DNA from: Caldilineaceae bacterium
GTDB lineage: Bacteria; Chloroflexota; Anaerolineae; Caldilineales; Caldilineaceae
Assembly (NCBI GenBank): GCA_018003515.1
Contig: JAGNDO010000009.1
Location: 50,440 to 114,439 of the forward strand
Direction of reading: 5' to 3'
Length of the DNA stretch: 64,000 bases
Position numbers and translations under genes: made by a program. Shown in pieces: positions 16,749-24,504 of this stretch (position 1 is its first letter; each line of letters begins with the position of its first letter). The notes under the pieces were generated by a model. That model was not told the DNA's origin. It did no database searches and worked only from the letters and a program-made list of their open reading frames with translations.

Positions 16749-17042
16749 GTGCCCACTTCACTGGTCAATGAAATACCCCATAAAGTGATACGAGAAGTCG
16801 CTCTCACAACGGAGCGCAGCAGACATCTTCAGCGCATGGCCCAGGCCCAGTTGGCCAGCGAAGATGAGGTAATCGAGCGCGCACTCGATCTATACTTCCA
16901 ATTGACGGATTTCTTCGATTTCAAGACTGAACGTCAGGATTGGCATGGAATTTCTGAAGCATCGCTGGGTCGCGTATGGGAGAACGATCAAGACGCCGTC
17001 TACGACAACTGGAAAGATCTTTATGACATTTCAAAAGGGTGA
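16749..17042 (+). CDS. Antitoxin-like protein (MazE/DUF2281-like position)
   Basis: About 97 residues from a GTG start at 16749, chosen because AGAGGAGA lies nine bases upstream; an in-frame ATG at 16698 would add 17 residues. The protein is helical, with LQRMAQAQLASEDEVIERAL in the middle, and ends SLGRVWENDQDAVYDNWKDL, a tail often seen in antitoxins that precede MazF/PemK toxins. Consistent with that, an overlapping frame starting at 17023 begins MTFQKGDI like a MazF-type toxin but stops after 19 codons. The functional toxin is therefore missing. Confidence 0.6.
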   Translation: MPTSLVNEIPHKVIREVALTTERSRHLQRMAQAQLASEDEVIERALDLYFQLTDFFDFKTERQDWHGISEASLGRVWENDQDAVYDNWKDLYDISKG

Positions 17043-17082
17043 CATCGCCCCACCACCGGAGACCCTTAACCATGCCCCTTGA
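17023..17082 (+). pseudogene. N-terminal remnant of a MazF/PemK-type toxin
   Basis: ATG at 17023 lies inside the 3' end of the antitoxin-like gene, the normal overlap in such operons. It opens a 19-codon frame starting MTFQKGDIA; MazF/PemK toxins very often start with a string such as MxFxxGDI followed by V and a hydrophobic strand. Here the text changes to PPPETLNHAP and stops at 17082. The NACHT gene starts at 17072 in another frame. The match is short, so this is a suggestion, not a proven pseudogene. Confidence 0.4.
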
Positions 17083-19309
17083 TCCCTTCTCCGCAGCGTT
17101 GATCGCCGCAGCCTCAAAATGGACTTGGGACAAAGTCGCAGAACCCCTGGTCGGAAAACTGCGCGGGGAGGCTGCGGATCAATTCAAGAAATTCGACTGG
17201 AGGAAGGCGGAGCAGGCCTACCGAGAAAGCCTGGCCGCGCAGCACGCCACCATCCGCATCCTGGGCAAGCCGGACCCCGTGCCCCTGACCGAAATCTTCA
17301 CCGACGTGGTGATTTTGGACCGGCCCGCGGCCTTGGCCCGCTACGACATCCGCAAATTACGACACCAGGATTTTGATCGTTTCGACCGCTATTTAGACGA
17401 TGGGAAGCAGGAGCGGGTACCCGGCCCGGCCCTGGTGAAGCGAGGCCGCAACCTTTACATTTTGGGCAAACCTGGCGCGGGCAAGACCACCTTTCTGCGC
17501 TATCTGACCCTACAATGCCTCGAAGGGAAATTGGATCGTACCCCCATCTTCATCTCGCTAAAGGAGTGGTCTGACTCGAAATATGAAGATCTACTCGCCT
17601 TCATCGTGGAGCAGTTCTCCGTTTGCAACTTCCCCGATGCCCAGCCCTTTGTGGAACAACTGCTGGAAAACGAGAAAGCCCTTGTGCTTTTCGATGGACT
17701 AGACGAAGTGGTGAAGGAAGGGCACCAGCGGGGTGAAGCCGTGCGTTCGTTGCAGGACTTTGCCAAGCAACACCGCAAGAGTCAGGTGTTGATCACCTGC
17801 CGGGTGGCGGCTAGTGAATATGCCTTTGAGGGTTTCTTTGAGGTAGAAGTGGCCGACTTTACTCGAGATCAAATCCACGCTTATGTCCACAGTTGGTTTG
17901 GGAAAGATGTGGCCAAGCAGGAGACTTTCATCACCGATCTTTACAAAGAACAAAATGTGGGCATTCGGGACCTTTGCGCCACACCCCTGCTTCTGGCCAT
18001 GCTCTGTTTAGCCTTTGACGAGACAGGCTACTTCGCCGAACGGCGCTCAGACCTGTACGGGGACGCGCTGGAGGCCCTGCTACGTAAGTGGGACGCTAGC
18101 CGAAACATCCGTCGGGACGAGATGTATCGCGGGCTCTCACCCCAGCGTCGTCTTCAATTGTTAGCTTATGTAAGTGCCCTTAACTTTGAGAAAGGTGACT
18201 ACTTCATAGAGCGCCACCATTTAGCCGACCAGATTACCGCCTATCTAGCTAACCTGCCCGGCGCACCAGACCGGGCCGATATCGATGGTGACGCGGTGCT
18301 TCGGGCTATTTCCGCCCAGCACGGTATCCTAGTAGAACGGGCCAAGGATATTTATGCCTTCTCCCATCTCACATTCCAAGAGTATCTGACCGCTCTTTAT
18401 GTCAAAGAAAATGAGGCGAAGGGGGCCGCAACCGGTATGACCCGAACCCACCTAACCGACCGGCGCTGGCGAGAGGTCTTTCTGCTGGTTTCCAGTTTAC
18501 TCGTGGACGCAGATGACTTTATGGCGGCTGTGCGGGATACTGTGGATGATCTGATTGGGGGTGAGATCGAGATTGTGGCCCTTTTTGCGTGGATTGAAGA
18601 CCGTGTCGTTGCAAACAATACGTTAAACGAACGGCGTTCTGCCGTTCGTTTAGCGTATTATTATCTCGCTCGCGCTCTCGATCTCGCCCGTGCTCTCGAT
18701 CTCGATCTCGCTCGCGCTCGCGCTCGAGATCTCGCTAGCGCCCTCGATCTTGCTCTCGATCTTGCTCTTGATCTCGCTCTCGATCGAGAGCGGGAGCGAG
18801 ATCTCGCTCGCGCTCGCTCTATTGATTGTGATCGCAGTCACGATCTTGATCTCGATCGAGATCTCGCCCGCGATCGAGATCTCGATTCCATAATCGAGTT
18901 CGATTATAGTCTCTACTATAGTTGGGCTATTGCAGATATACTGGCTCGTATCACGGCACAGAAAGATTTTCGGAAGCAGCGGCAGGAATATGGCGGTAAT
19001 TTCGGTACATTGATCAACATGGGGGCACAAGCTGGGCTGTCCACTGTTGTGGATCGTCTTGGCCGGTTGACCGTGCCGGGGACAGGTGGGGATAGGCCCA
19101 CGTGGCAAGCCTTTGCTGACCAACTATTCGCCATCATGCAGGAAGAACGGGATCTGGGCCAAGAGTGGCATCTTTCCCACCAACAGATCGACAAACTCAA
19201 CGCCTACTTCACTGCCAACGAACTCCTGGTCAAGTGCCTGGACCTGGCCTACGTCAGTGACCGCCAGGCCATCCTCAACGGGCTGTTGGCTCCGCCCAAG
19301 GCAAAATAA
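17072..19309 (+). CDS. NACHT-domain STAND NTPase with L/R-A/D dipeptide repeat tract
   Basis: 745 residues, cytoplasmic, related to bacterial NLR-like defence ATPases. Residues 1-110 are a helical N-terminal region (PFSAALIAAASKWTWDKVAE). The NACHT ATPase follows, with Walker A GKPGAGKTT at 132-140 and Walker B LVLFDGLDEV at 204-213, then the arginine segment VLITCRVAASEY and a winged-helix region with FSHLTFQEYLTAL near residue 435. Residues 532-605 are a nearly uninterrupted alternation of Leu or Arg with Ala or Asp, encoded by CTCGAT/CTCGCT/CGCGCT hexamers. A globular C-terminus of about 140 residues follows. GGAGA precedes ATG 17072. It is surrounded by toxin-antitoxin genes, consistent with a defence island. 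Trigger and effector are unknown. Confidence 0.88.
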   Translation: MPLDPFSAALIAAASKWTWDKVAEPLVGKLRGEAADQFKKFDWRKAEQAYRESLAAQHATIRILGKPDPVPLTEIFTDVVILDRPAALARYDIRKLRHQDFDRFDRYLDDGKQERVPGPALVKRGRNLYILGKPGAGKTTFLRYLTLQCLEGKLDRTPIFISLKEWSDSKYEDLLAFIVEQFSVCNFPDAQPFVEQLLENEKALVLFDGLDEVVKEGHQRGEAVRSLQDFAKQHRKSQVLITCRVAASEYAFEGFFEVEVADFTRDQIHAYVHSWFGKDVAKQETFITDLYKEQNVGIRDLCATPLLLAMLCLAFDETGYFAERRSDLYGDALEALLRKWDASRNIRRDEMYRGLSPQRRLQLLAYVSALNFEKGDYFIERHHLADQITAYLANLPGAPDRADIDGDAVLRAISAQHGILVERAKDIYAFSHLTFQEYLTALYVKENEAKGAATGMTRTHLTDRRWREVFLLVSSLLVDADDFMAAVRDTVDDLIGGEIEIVALFAWIEDRVVANNTLNERRSAVRLAYYYLARALDLARALDLDLARARARDLASALDLALDLALDLALDRERERDLARARSIDCDRSHDLDLDRDLARDRDLDSIIEFDYSLYYSWAIADILARITAQKDFRKQRQEYGGNFGTLINMGAQAGLSTVVDRLGRLTVPGTGGDRPTWQAFADQLFAIMQEERDLGQEWHLSHQQIDKLNAYFTANELLVKCLDLAYVSDRQAILNGLLAPPKAK
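18617..18659. repeat. In-frame 19-bp palindrome abutting the hexamer tract
   Basis: Within the NACHT gene, arms 18617-18635 and 18641-18659 pair at 18 of 19 positions around a 5-base loop GTTCT (AATACG..AAACGAACGGC). It ends six bases before the first CTCGCT unit. Confidence 0.85.
18665..18886. repeat. Hexanucleotide repeat tract in the NACHT gene
   Basis: 222 nt, 37 hexamers, mostly CTCGAT, CTCGCT, CGCGCT and CGAGAT, all in frame. It encodes alternating Leu/Arg and Ala/Asp (LARALDLARALDLDLARA and onwards). The tract stays open in other frames too because the hexamers lack stops. Confidence 0.9.
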
Positions 19310-19315
19310 ACGCGC

Positions 19316-19348
19316 AGACACCGAGTTTCTCAAAGAAACTCGGTGTCT
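19316..19348 (+). terminator. Hairpin after the NACHT gene
   Basis: AGACACCGAGTTTCT pairs with AGAAACTCGGTGTCT around a 3-base loop, followed by only two T residues; probably a terminator or transcript-end hairpin. Confidence 0.65.
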
Positions 19349-19362
19349 TGAGGTTAACATTC

Positions 19363-19557
19363 ATGATCGATACAATGACGATGAATTTACAGTACGTGAC
19401 CGACATCACCGGCAAACCCACTGCCGTGATCGTCCCCATCGAGGAATTTCAAGGACTATTGGAAGACCTCTCGGATCTGGCCGCCATCACCGAGCGCCGA
19501 GACGAACCGACCATTTCTCATCAGACATTGCTTGCCGAACTGAAAACCCAAGGCTAA
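19363..19557 (+). CDS. Lone Phd/RelB-type antitoxin
   Basis: 64 residues starting MIDTMTMNLQYVTDITGKPT, with the family strand AVIVPIEEFQGLLEDL and the typical tail RRDEPTISHQTLLAELKTQG. This pattern is common for antitoxins paired with RelE/ParE toxins. Start at 19363 was chosen because GAGGTT lies nine bases upstream; ATGs at 19375 and 19381 are alternatives. No toxin follows, since the next gene (Hsp33) is on the opposite strand 14 bases away. Confidence 0.7.
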   Translation: MIDTMTMNLQYVTDITGKPTAVIVPIEEFQGLLEDLSDLAAITERRDEPTISHQTLLAELKTQG

Positions 19558-19570
19558 CCGCTCCCGCACC

Positions 19571-20440
19571 TCACCCCTCTACTCGCAACCCTGCCAACTC
19601 CGCCACATCAAACACATACCGCTCTTTGCAGAAGTGACAATCCACCACGGCCTCGCCTTCGGCGATCAGGATGTCCAGATCTTCCTTGGGCAGGATGCTG
19701 ATGGCCTGCAAGGATCGCTCTCGGCTGCACCCGCAGCGGAAGGTGAGGGGCTGGCGCTCCAGCAAATCGTAGGCGATGGGGCCGAAGACCCGGGCCAGGA
19801 TCTGCTCCGGCGTTTCGCCGTCGGCCAGGAGGGTGCCGACCGGGGGCATGTCTTCGATCTGGACGATCATCTGGCGCAGGGCGGCTTGGTCATAGCCGGG
19901 CATGACTTGGATCAGGAGGCCGCCGGCCACCATCAGCCGTCCCTGGTCATCCACGGGCGCGCCCACCTCCACCATGGAGGGGATCTGCTCGGACTTGTCC
20001 AGATAGGACACCAGTTCCTGGTCCAGTTCGCCGCTTTCCAGGGCCACCACCCCTTGCACCGGATCCTTCAGCCCCACATCTTTGACCACGGTGAGCAGAC
20101 CGTTGCGCCCCAAGGCTTCGGCCACATCCTCCGGGCCGATGGGCAGGGGCCAAGGCACGCCCGACTCCCCCACATAGCCGCACAAATGGCCGCTGGCGTC
20201 GGTCTCGGTGACCATTTGCAGCAGGGGACCATCCCCCTTCACCTTGATGCTCATGCGGTGGCCCGCCTTGATCTGTCCGCCCAAAAGCGCCGCGCCGGTC
20301 AGCCCATAGCCCAAAGCCGCGGTTGCCACCGGGGAGGCCTTATGCCGCCCGGCCAGGATCAGGGTCACTTGGGTGGTGACGCAGGCCAGGGCGCGCAGGC
20401 CCGCCTCGTTGGCAATGGCTCGAACAATATAGTCTTGCAT
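19571..20440 (-). CDS. hslO: Hsp33 redox-regulated chaperone
   Basis: 289-residue cytoplasmic chaperone that is switched on by oxidation. The four zinc-binding cysteines are visible near the C-terminus as CGC (FRCGCSRERSLQAI) and CxxC (VDCHFCKERYVF). Upstream parts match the family, including MSIKVKGDGPLLQMVTETD and GHLCGYVGE. GGAGGAAAT lies directly before the ATG at 20440. It is divergent from the Nfu N-domain gene. Length is normal. Confidence 0.95.
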   Translation of the reverse strand: MQDYIVRAIANEAGLRALACVTTQVTLILAGRHKASPVATAALGYGLTGAALLGGQIKAGHRMSIKVKGDGPLLQMVTETDASGHLCGYVGESGVPWPLPIGPEDVAEALGRNGLLTVVKDVGLKDPVQGVVALESGELDQELVSYLDKSEQIPSMVEVGAPVDDQGRLMVAGGLLIQVMPGYDQAALRQMIVQIEDMPPVGTLLADGETPEQILARVFGPIAYDLLERQPLTFRCGCSRERSLQAISILPKEDLDILIAEGEAVVDCHFCKERYVFDVAELAGLRVEG

Positions 20441-20510
20441 AGATTTCCTCCAACTCTTGACCAGACAACCGCTTCTTTTTGGCCCGTTATCTTACCACAC
20501 AGGGGGTGAC

Positions 20511-20545
20511 TTGAATAGCTCCACCTGGACTGATATACTGCACCC
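20511..20545 (+). promoter_or_regulatory. Promoter placed for a leaderless transcript of the Nfu N-domain gene
   Basis: TTGAAT at 20511-20516, 17 bases, TATACT at 20534-20539, then six bases to the ATG at 20546. The layout equals that of brnT. Confidence 0.65.
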
Positions 20546-20806
20546 ATGAACATCAAAATTCAGGCCACACCCAACCCCAATGCCCTCAAATTCATCCTGC
20601 CGGAGAAGTATTTTCCCAAGCCGGTGAACATCTCTAGCCCGGAAGCCGCCGCGGACCATCCCCTGGCCGCCCAACTCATGGCCCTGGACGGGGTCTACAA
20701 CGTCTTCATGGTCCAGGACTTCGTCACGGTCAACAAACGGCCCGACGTGCCCTGGGAACCCTTGCGGGGTCAGGCCGAGGCGGTGATCTTGGCCTACTTT
20801 GGTTAA
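20546..20806 (+). CDS. Nfu N-terminal domain protein
   Basis: 86 residues matching the Nfu N-terminal domain: IQATPNPNALKFILPE at the start and VYNVFMVQDFVTVNKRPDV in the middle. This domain usually precedes a cluster-binding CxxC domain in Nfu1; here it stands alone and contains no cysteine, so it cannot bind a cluster itself. The CxxC half exists as a separate gene at 15-335, so the two could act together, which is inference. No Shine-Dalgarno is visible and the promoter suggests a leaderless mRNA. Confidence 0.85.
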   Translation: MNIKIQATPNPNALKFILPEKYFPKPVNISSPEAAADHPLAAQLMALDGVYNVFMVQDFVTVNKRPDVPWEPLRGQAEAVILAYFG

Positions 20807-20812
20807 AAAAGA

Positions 20813-20956
20813 ACCCCCTCCCAACCTCCCCCAGATTGGGGGAGGAGCAGATTTATGGTAAAACTCATGCTCATTACCCCACCCTATCCCTCCCCAATCC
20901 TTGGGTTGAGTAGGCTGAATAGCCGTATCGAAACCTGGGGAGGGCTAGGGTGGGGT
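20813..20956. repeat. GC-rich palindromic repeat, family R1 copy C (rearranged)
   Basis: Contains the R1 text in both directions: ACCCCCTCCCAACCTCCCCC at the left, ACCCCACCCTATCCCTCCCC in the middle near 20876, and GGGGAGGGCTAGGGTGGGG at the right. It looks like two partial copies joined head to head. Confidence 0.8.
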
Positions 20957-20960
20957 TAAC

Positions 20961-21003
20961 AAAAACGCCCGCTTCTTTTTTTGAAAAAAGCGGGCGTTTC
21001 TTT
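20961..21003. terminator. Bidirectional terminator between Nfu gene and cotH
   Basis: AAACGCCCGCTT pairs with AAGCGGGCGTTT; T-runs lie on both sides of the stem on either strand, fitting the convergent genes. Confidence 0.85.
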
Positions 21004-21041
21004 ATGGGTAGGGTACCTGGGGGCTTGACGACCTGGTTTTT

Positions 21042-22721
21042 CTACCTCTGGCTGGCCAAGAAGGACTGCACCGCGGCATAGCGGCTATCGGCGTGGGCGA
21101 TCAGGTCGGAGACCGCAGTATCGAAGGCGGTGGCATTCACCTCTTTGACGGCGTAGGGCCGGATCAGGTCGAACAGGGCCTGATAGGTGGCTTCCATGCT
21201 GTCGGGGTTGAAGGCGCTCTCCGCCACCTGCGCCACATAGTCCACATACTGGGCGTGGTACACCTCATCCGCCACCAGATAGCTGATCAGGGGCCAGTTC
21301 GCCCCCACTTCCTCCAAACCGAGGGACAAAATCGCCCCCCTGCCGCCGGCAGATTTCAGAGACTCGTTGTTGTCCCAGGGAATCCAGGTAATCTGGCCCG
21401 TGGTGGGGTTGGTGTAGAGATAGTAGTTGTGATAGGCCACCCCATAGGTGTCCCAGTTCTGGATCACCGTGTTGGTCGCCAGCCAGCGCAGGAAGGTGTC
21501 CACATCAAAGACCGCTTCCAGATTCGTGCGCCAGGCGGCCGGGTCGCTCAGCCGTTGGTCGCTGTGCAGCACGTCGTACAGGGCCAGGATGTCGCTGTAG
21601 TCGGCCTCGTCGCCATTGGTCTCCTTGTCGAAGTCGGTCTCGTTGAAGCTGCCAGCGGCGAAGGAGGAGCCGACGCCCTCCGGTTTGTAAACATTGCCGC
21701 TGTCGTCGTCAAAGTTGGTCTCGATCACCGTATCATCCACCACTTCGACCATGGTGTACAGGCCAAAGTAGGTCGGCCCTTCGCCGTAATCCACATAGAC
21801 TTCGTAAAAAGCGGTTTGGGGTACGACCACGCCCATCTCCTCAAAGACGTCGTAGGCTACGGTCTCCCGCATCAGGGAATTGTCCTGATAGTTGCTGGAG
21901 AGGGACAACTGCTTGAAGCCGTAGAAGCGCTGGTCGTCGATTTCGGGGTATTCGTCCTCGAATTCGTCAAAGTCCAGCTTCAGGGGCATCTTCAAGCTGC
22001 CGCTGGTCCAGGAAGAGCGCAGGCTGGAATTGCCCTTAAAGCGAATGCCCACACTGGTCCACACATCCCCCTCGAATTCCACGGTTGACGCCACCCAGAT
22101 CGGGTTCTCCGTATCCGTCTCCAACCCAGCGCCGCCAACGCCGCCGGCACGACCTATCTGGCCGCCACCCGCTGGCGCTGCACCTGCTGGCGCTGCACCT
22201 GCTGGTGCTGCATCTGCTGGCGCTGCACCGGCTGGCGGGTCACCCGCTGGCGCTAGCCCCCCGGGTTGACCACCTGCCGCCGGAAGAGCACCTGCCGGAC
22301 GAGCACCGCCGCCCCGACCGCCCTGACCCACCGCCGTTGAACTACCCTGCGCGCCGTAGATTGTGGCCATGTCGGCCATCATAGCCGCCCAATCCTCCGC
22401 GGAGATGGTGATGTCCAGCCGGTTGACCTCATCGTCCGGGAAGACCGTGGCGTAGTCCGGGTCTGCGGAGTTGTCGTGGGTGGCCTCGGCCCAGCCTTCT
22501 GGCCGGGCGACTTCGTCGGTGTCCGCCGTCTCCGCTGCCGGGGCCGATGGCTCCGCGGCCACGGTCGTTGTCTGGCCCGCGGAGGTGGACTCAACGGCCG
22601 CGCTGAGTGCGGTTGGGGCTACCGTGGGGCTGTCTGTTTGGTCATCCTGGCTGTTGCAGGAAACCACCAGGAAGGCGGCGAGGAGCAACAAAAGGATGGT
22701 TGTGATTAGTTTTCGTTTCAT
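21042..22721 (-). CDS. CotH kinase family lipoprotein
   Basis: 559-residue exported lipoprotein: signal MKRKLITTILLLLLAAFLVV with lipobox VVSC at about residue 22. After a Thr/Ser/Ala linker comes LDITISAEDWAAMMADM, a low-complexity block of PAGAA/PAGGQ pentapeptides (about 125-190), then the CotH domain: IRFKGNSSLRSSW, FYGFKQLSLSSNYQDNSLMR, and YTNPTTGQITWIPWDNNESL. CotH proteins are atypical kinases or surface-structure proteins. Start at 22721 has GGAGAAAT upstream and gives a clean signal peptide. It lies downstream of the VTC and DUF4956 genes, a partnership seen in many bacteria. Confidence 0.9.
   Translation of the reverse strand: MKRKLITTILLLLLAAFLVVSCNSQDDQTDSPTVAPTALSAAVESTSAGQTTTVAAEPSAPAAETADTDEVARPEGWAEATHDNSADPDYATVFPDDEVNRLDITISAEDWAAMMADMATIYGAQGSSTAVGQGGRGGGARPAGALPAAGGQPGGLAPAGDPPAGAAPADAAPAGAAPAGAAPAGGGQIGRAGGVGGAGLETDTENPIWVASTVEFEGDVWTSVGIRFKGNSSLRSSWTSGSLKMPLKLDFDEFEDEYPEIDDQRFYGFKQLSLSSNYQDNSLMRETVAYDVFEEMGVVVPQTAFYEVYVDYGEGPTYFGLYTMVEVVDDTVIETNFDDDSGNVYKPEGVGSSFAAGSFNETDFDKETNGDEADYSDILALYDVLHSDQRLSDPAAWRTNLEAVFDVDTFLRWLATNTVIQNWDTYGVAYHNYYLYTNPTTGQITWIPWDNNESLKSAGGRGAILSLGLEEVGANWPLISYLVADEVYHAQYVDYVAQVAESAFNPDSMEATYQALFDLIRPYAVKEVNATAFDTAVSDLIAHADSRYAAVQSFLASQR
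22160..22262. repeat. 15-bp tandem repeats coding for PAGAA in cotH
   Basis: Repeats of GCTGGCGCTGCACCT and variants, all in frame with the cotH product. The unit boundary equals one pentapeptide. Confidence 0.75.
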
Positions 22722-22843
22722 GGTATTTCTCCGTATTGGGTCGATTGATCTGTGTGTAAAGTTCAAATTAGCGGAGTTCGCACCCCCTGGTGCGAACGGG
22801 TCTGCGTCAAGGGGCGCAGGAAATGTGAAGGGTTGGGTGAGCC

Positions 22844-22913
22844 GGGCACGGGTTGGGATGGCGATGGCAGTGGTTTTTCAATCCTACCCCTTGCGCCATC
22901 CCAACCCGTGCCC
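22844..22913. repeat. Inverted repeat GGGCACGGGTTGGGATGGCG
   Basis: Arms 22844-22863 and 22894-22913 are complementary over all 20 bases. A smaller hairpin GTTCGCACC/GGTGCGAAC lies at about 22776-22797. Both are in the gap between DUF4956 and cotH. The arm start GGGGCACGGGT is shared with 38024-38099. Confidence 0.8.
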
Positions 22914-22920
22914 CTACTGT

Positions 22921-23547
22921 TTATTCCTCGGCCATCAACGCTTCCTCATACGCCTCAAACTCGTCGCTGAAGCCGTTGGGTTCGATGTAATAGATCTTCA
23001 ACTCCGCCGTGTCCCGCAGGAAGTTGATGCGCCCCACTTCGGCCCGGATGATGGTCAGGCCGGTGCGCTGTTGCAGATCGGCCAACAGCAGATCCCGGTT
23101 CTCGGGCCGAATCAGGTCGATGCGCTCGTAGGTAATGCGCTTGGACGTGTCGTAGTGAAAGCCCCAGCCTCGCTCCAGCATGAAGAGCACGGCCACGACC
23201 AGGGCGTTGGCGGTGACCAGTTCCATGTAGCCCTGCCCATTCAGCAACACCGAGTTCATCACCGGCAGGGCGATGATCACGAAGAGATAGGTCATCTCTC
23301 GGGTGGGCATGGGGTCCGTGCGATAGCGCAAGACCGAGAAGATGGCGAAGAGGCCAAAGCCCACGCCGATGCTCAGATCCACGCTGGTGAGCAGGCTGAG
23401 TACAAAGTAGATCACCGTGTTAAAGGCCAAGAAGGTGAAGACATAGTTCTTGTTATGTTTCAGCGGGTAGTAGATAAACCTGACGATGACAAAGGCCACC
23501 GCAAAGTTGAACCCGAAATTAAGCACAAAATTCAAAAAATCGCTCAT
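22921..23547 (-). CDS. DUF4956 membrane protein
   Basis: 208 residues. The first half has four membrane helices (FLNFVLNFGFNFAVAFVIVR, VFTFLAFNTVIYFVLSLLTS, and two more), with the family motif VGFGLFAIFSVLRYRTDPMP between them. The second half is cytoplasmic and ferredoxin-fold-like. The ATG shares one base with the stop of the VTC gene (TGATG), so translation is coupled. DUF4956 and VTC proteins often occur together; a role in making or handling polyphosphate at the membrane is plausible but unproven. Confidence 0.88.
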   Translation of the reverse strand: MSDFLNFVLNFGFNFAVAFVIVRFIYYPLKHNKNYVFTFLAFNTVIYFVLSLLTSVDLSIGVGFGLFAIFSVLRYRTDPMPTREMTYLFVIIALPVMNSVLLNGQGYMELVTANALVVAVLFMLERGWGFHYDTSKRITYERIDLIRPENRDLLLADLQQRTGLTIIRAEVGRINFLRDTAELKIYYIEPNGFSDEFEAYEEALMAEE

Positions 23548-24380
23548 CACATCATCTCTCCATTCATCAGCTTGCCCACCTGAAGCATCCGGGGCTTGAA
23601 ATTATTCTTCTTGACTTCGTCGTAGAGGCTGGCGACGCCCATGCAATATTTGCTAAAGCCAGAGGGCCGCACGCCCATCCCCCGCATCTGGCGGATGAAG
23701 TCTGACTGCATGTTGAAGCCATCCTGCTTGACCTCGGCGATGGCGATGCCGGGCAGCCCCACCCGTGCCCGATCCCGTTGAAATTCCAGGTTGACGTCCA
23801 GGGTCAGCCGCTCCACGCTGCTCTTGCTGACCAGGGTGATGCGGATAAACTGGTTCCACAGCTTGGGCTCCAGCACCGTCGGGTCGTTGGGATAGTGGTC
23901 GTGGACAAAGTTGGCCGTGCCTCGGTCAAAGGCCGTCACCACGTCCGGGGTCTGCATGCGGCTTTTGATGGTGCGGTTCTTGTTGTTTTTGAACTTCACC
24001 TCCAAGAAAGCCAAGTGGGAGTCCACATATTCCCGGGCCCGCACCTTGTAGCGGCTGGGAAACCCATCATGGTGCCGGGTGTACAGGTCGAAATCCGGCG
24101 TGTCGAAGTAGACGGTCTGGTAATGGTTGAGCCGGTTGCCTTTGATGGTCAACACCCGATAGCGGTCGGTGAGCTGGGCCAGGGCCTGTTGCAGTTGGCC
24201 GGTTTGCAGCACATACTTGGTGTCCGTGCGGTCCAGCAGGGCCACGCCGTCCATCTCCTTCAGGCTGATGGGGTCAAATCGGCCCATCAAGCTTTCCAAA
24301 GAGGTTATGCTGGCCGCCGGAAAGCTGGGGAAACTCGCCGGGGCCTGGATGGGGGCGAAAGATTGCAGTTGATTGATCAT
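23547..24380 (-). CDS. VTC-domain polyphosphate polymerase
   Basis: 277 residues of the VTC superfamily (CYTH-like tunnel fold), which in yeast makes polyphosphate from ATP. Visible core: LLDRTDTKYVLQTGQLQQAL, NHYQTVYFDTPDFDLY, the basic strand RYKVRAREYVDS, LAFLEVKFKNNKNRTIKSR and the late glutamate-lysine strand GIAIAEVKQDG. Start at 24380 has AGGAGAG upstream; the longer frame from 24431 lacks a site. First gene of VTC-DUF4956-CotH. Confidence 0.88.
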   Translation of the reverse strand: MINQLQSFAPIQAPASFPSFPAASITSLESLMGRFDPISLKEMDGVALLDRTDTKYVLQTGQLQQALAQLTDRYRVLTIKGNRLNHYQTVYFDTPDFDLYTRHHDGFPSRYKVRAREYVDSHLAFLEVKFKNNKNRTIKSRMQTPDVVTAFDRGTANFVHDHYPNDPTVLEPKLWNQFIRITLVSKSSVERLTLDVNLEFQRDRARVGLPGIAIAEVKQDGFNMQSDFIRQMRGMGVRPSGFSKYCMGVASLYDEVKKNNFKPRMLQVGKLMNGEMM

Positions 24381-24504
24381 GGCCGACTCTCCTATAGCGA
24401 AACGATTGGTTGAACAAACTCTCCTCCCCATGATAGAGCAAAGTTATTTAGAGCGTATTTAGAGGAGGTAAAAAAGTCGTGTACTTTCCCATCCTGCCAC
24501 CTAC

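Noticed and set aside
18650-19123. Antisense frame through the NACHT hexamer tract (Ile/Glu/Ser repeats)
   Set aside because: Hexamers without stop codons stay open in several frames; no ribosome site and no family resemblance, while the sense frame has clear NACHT motifs.
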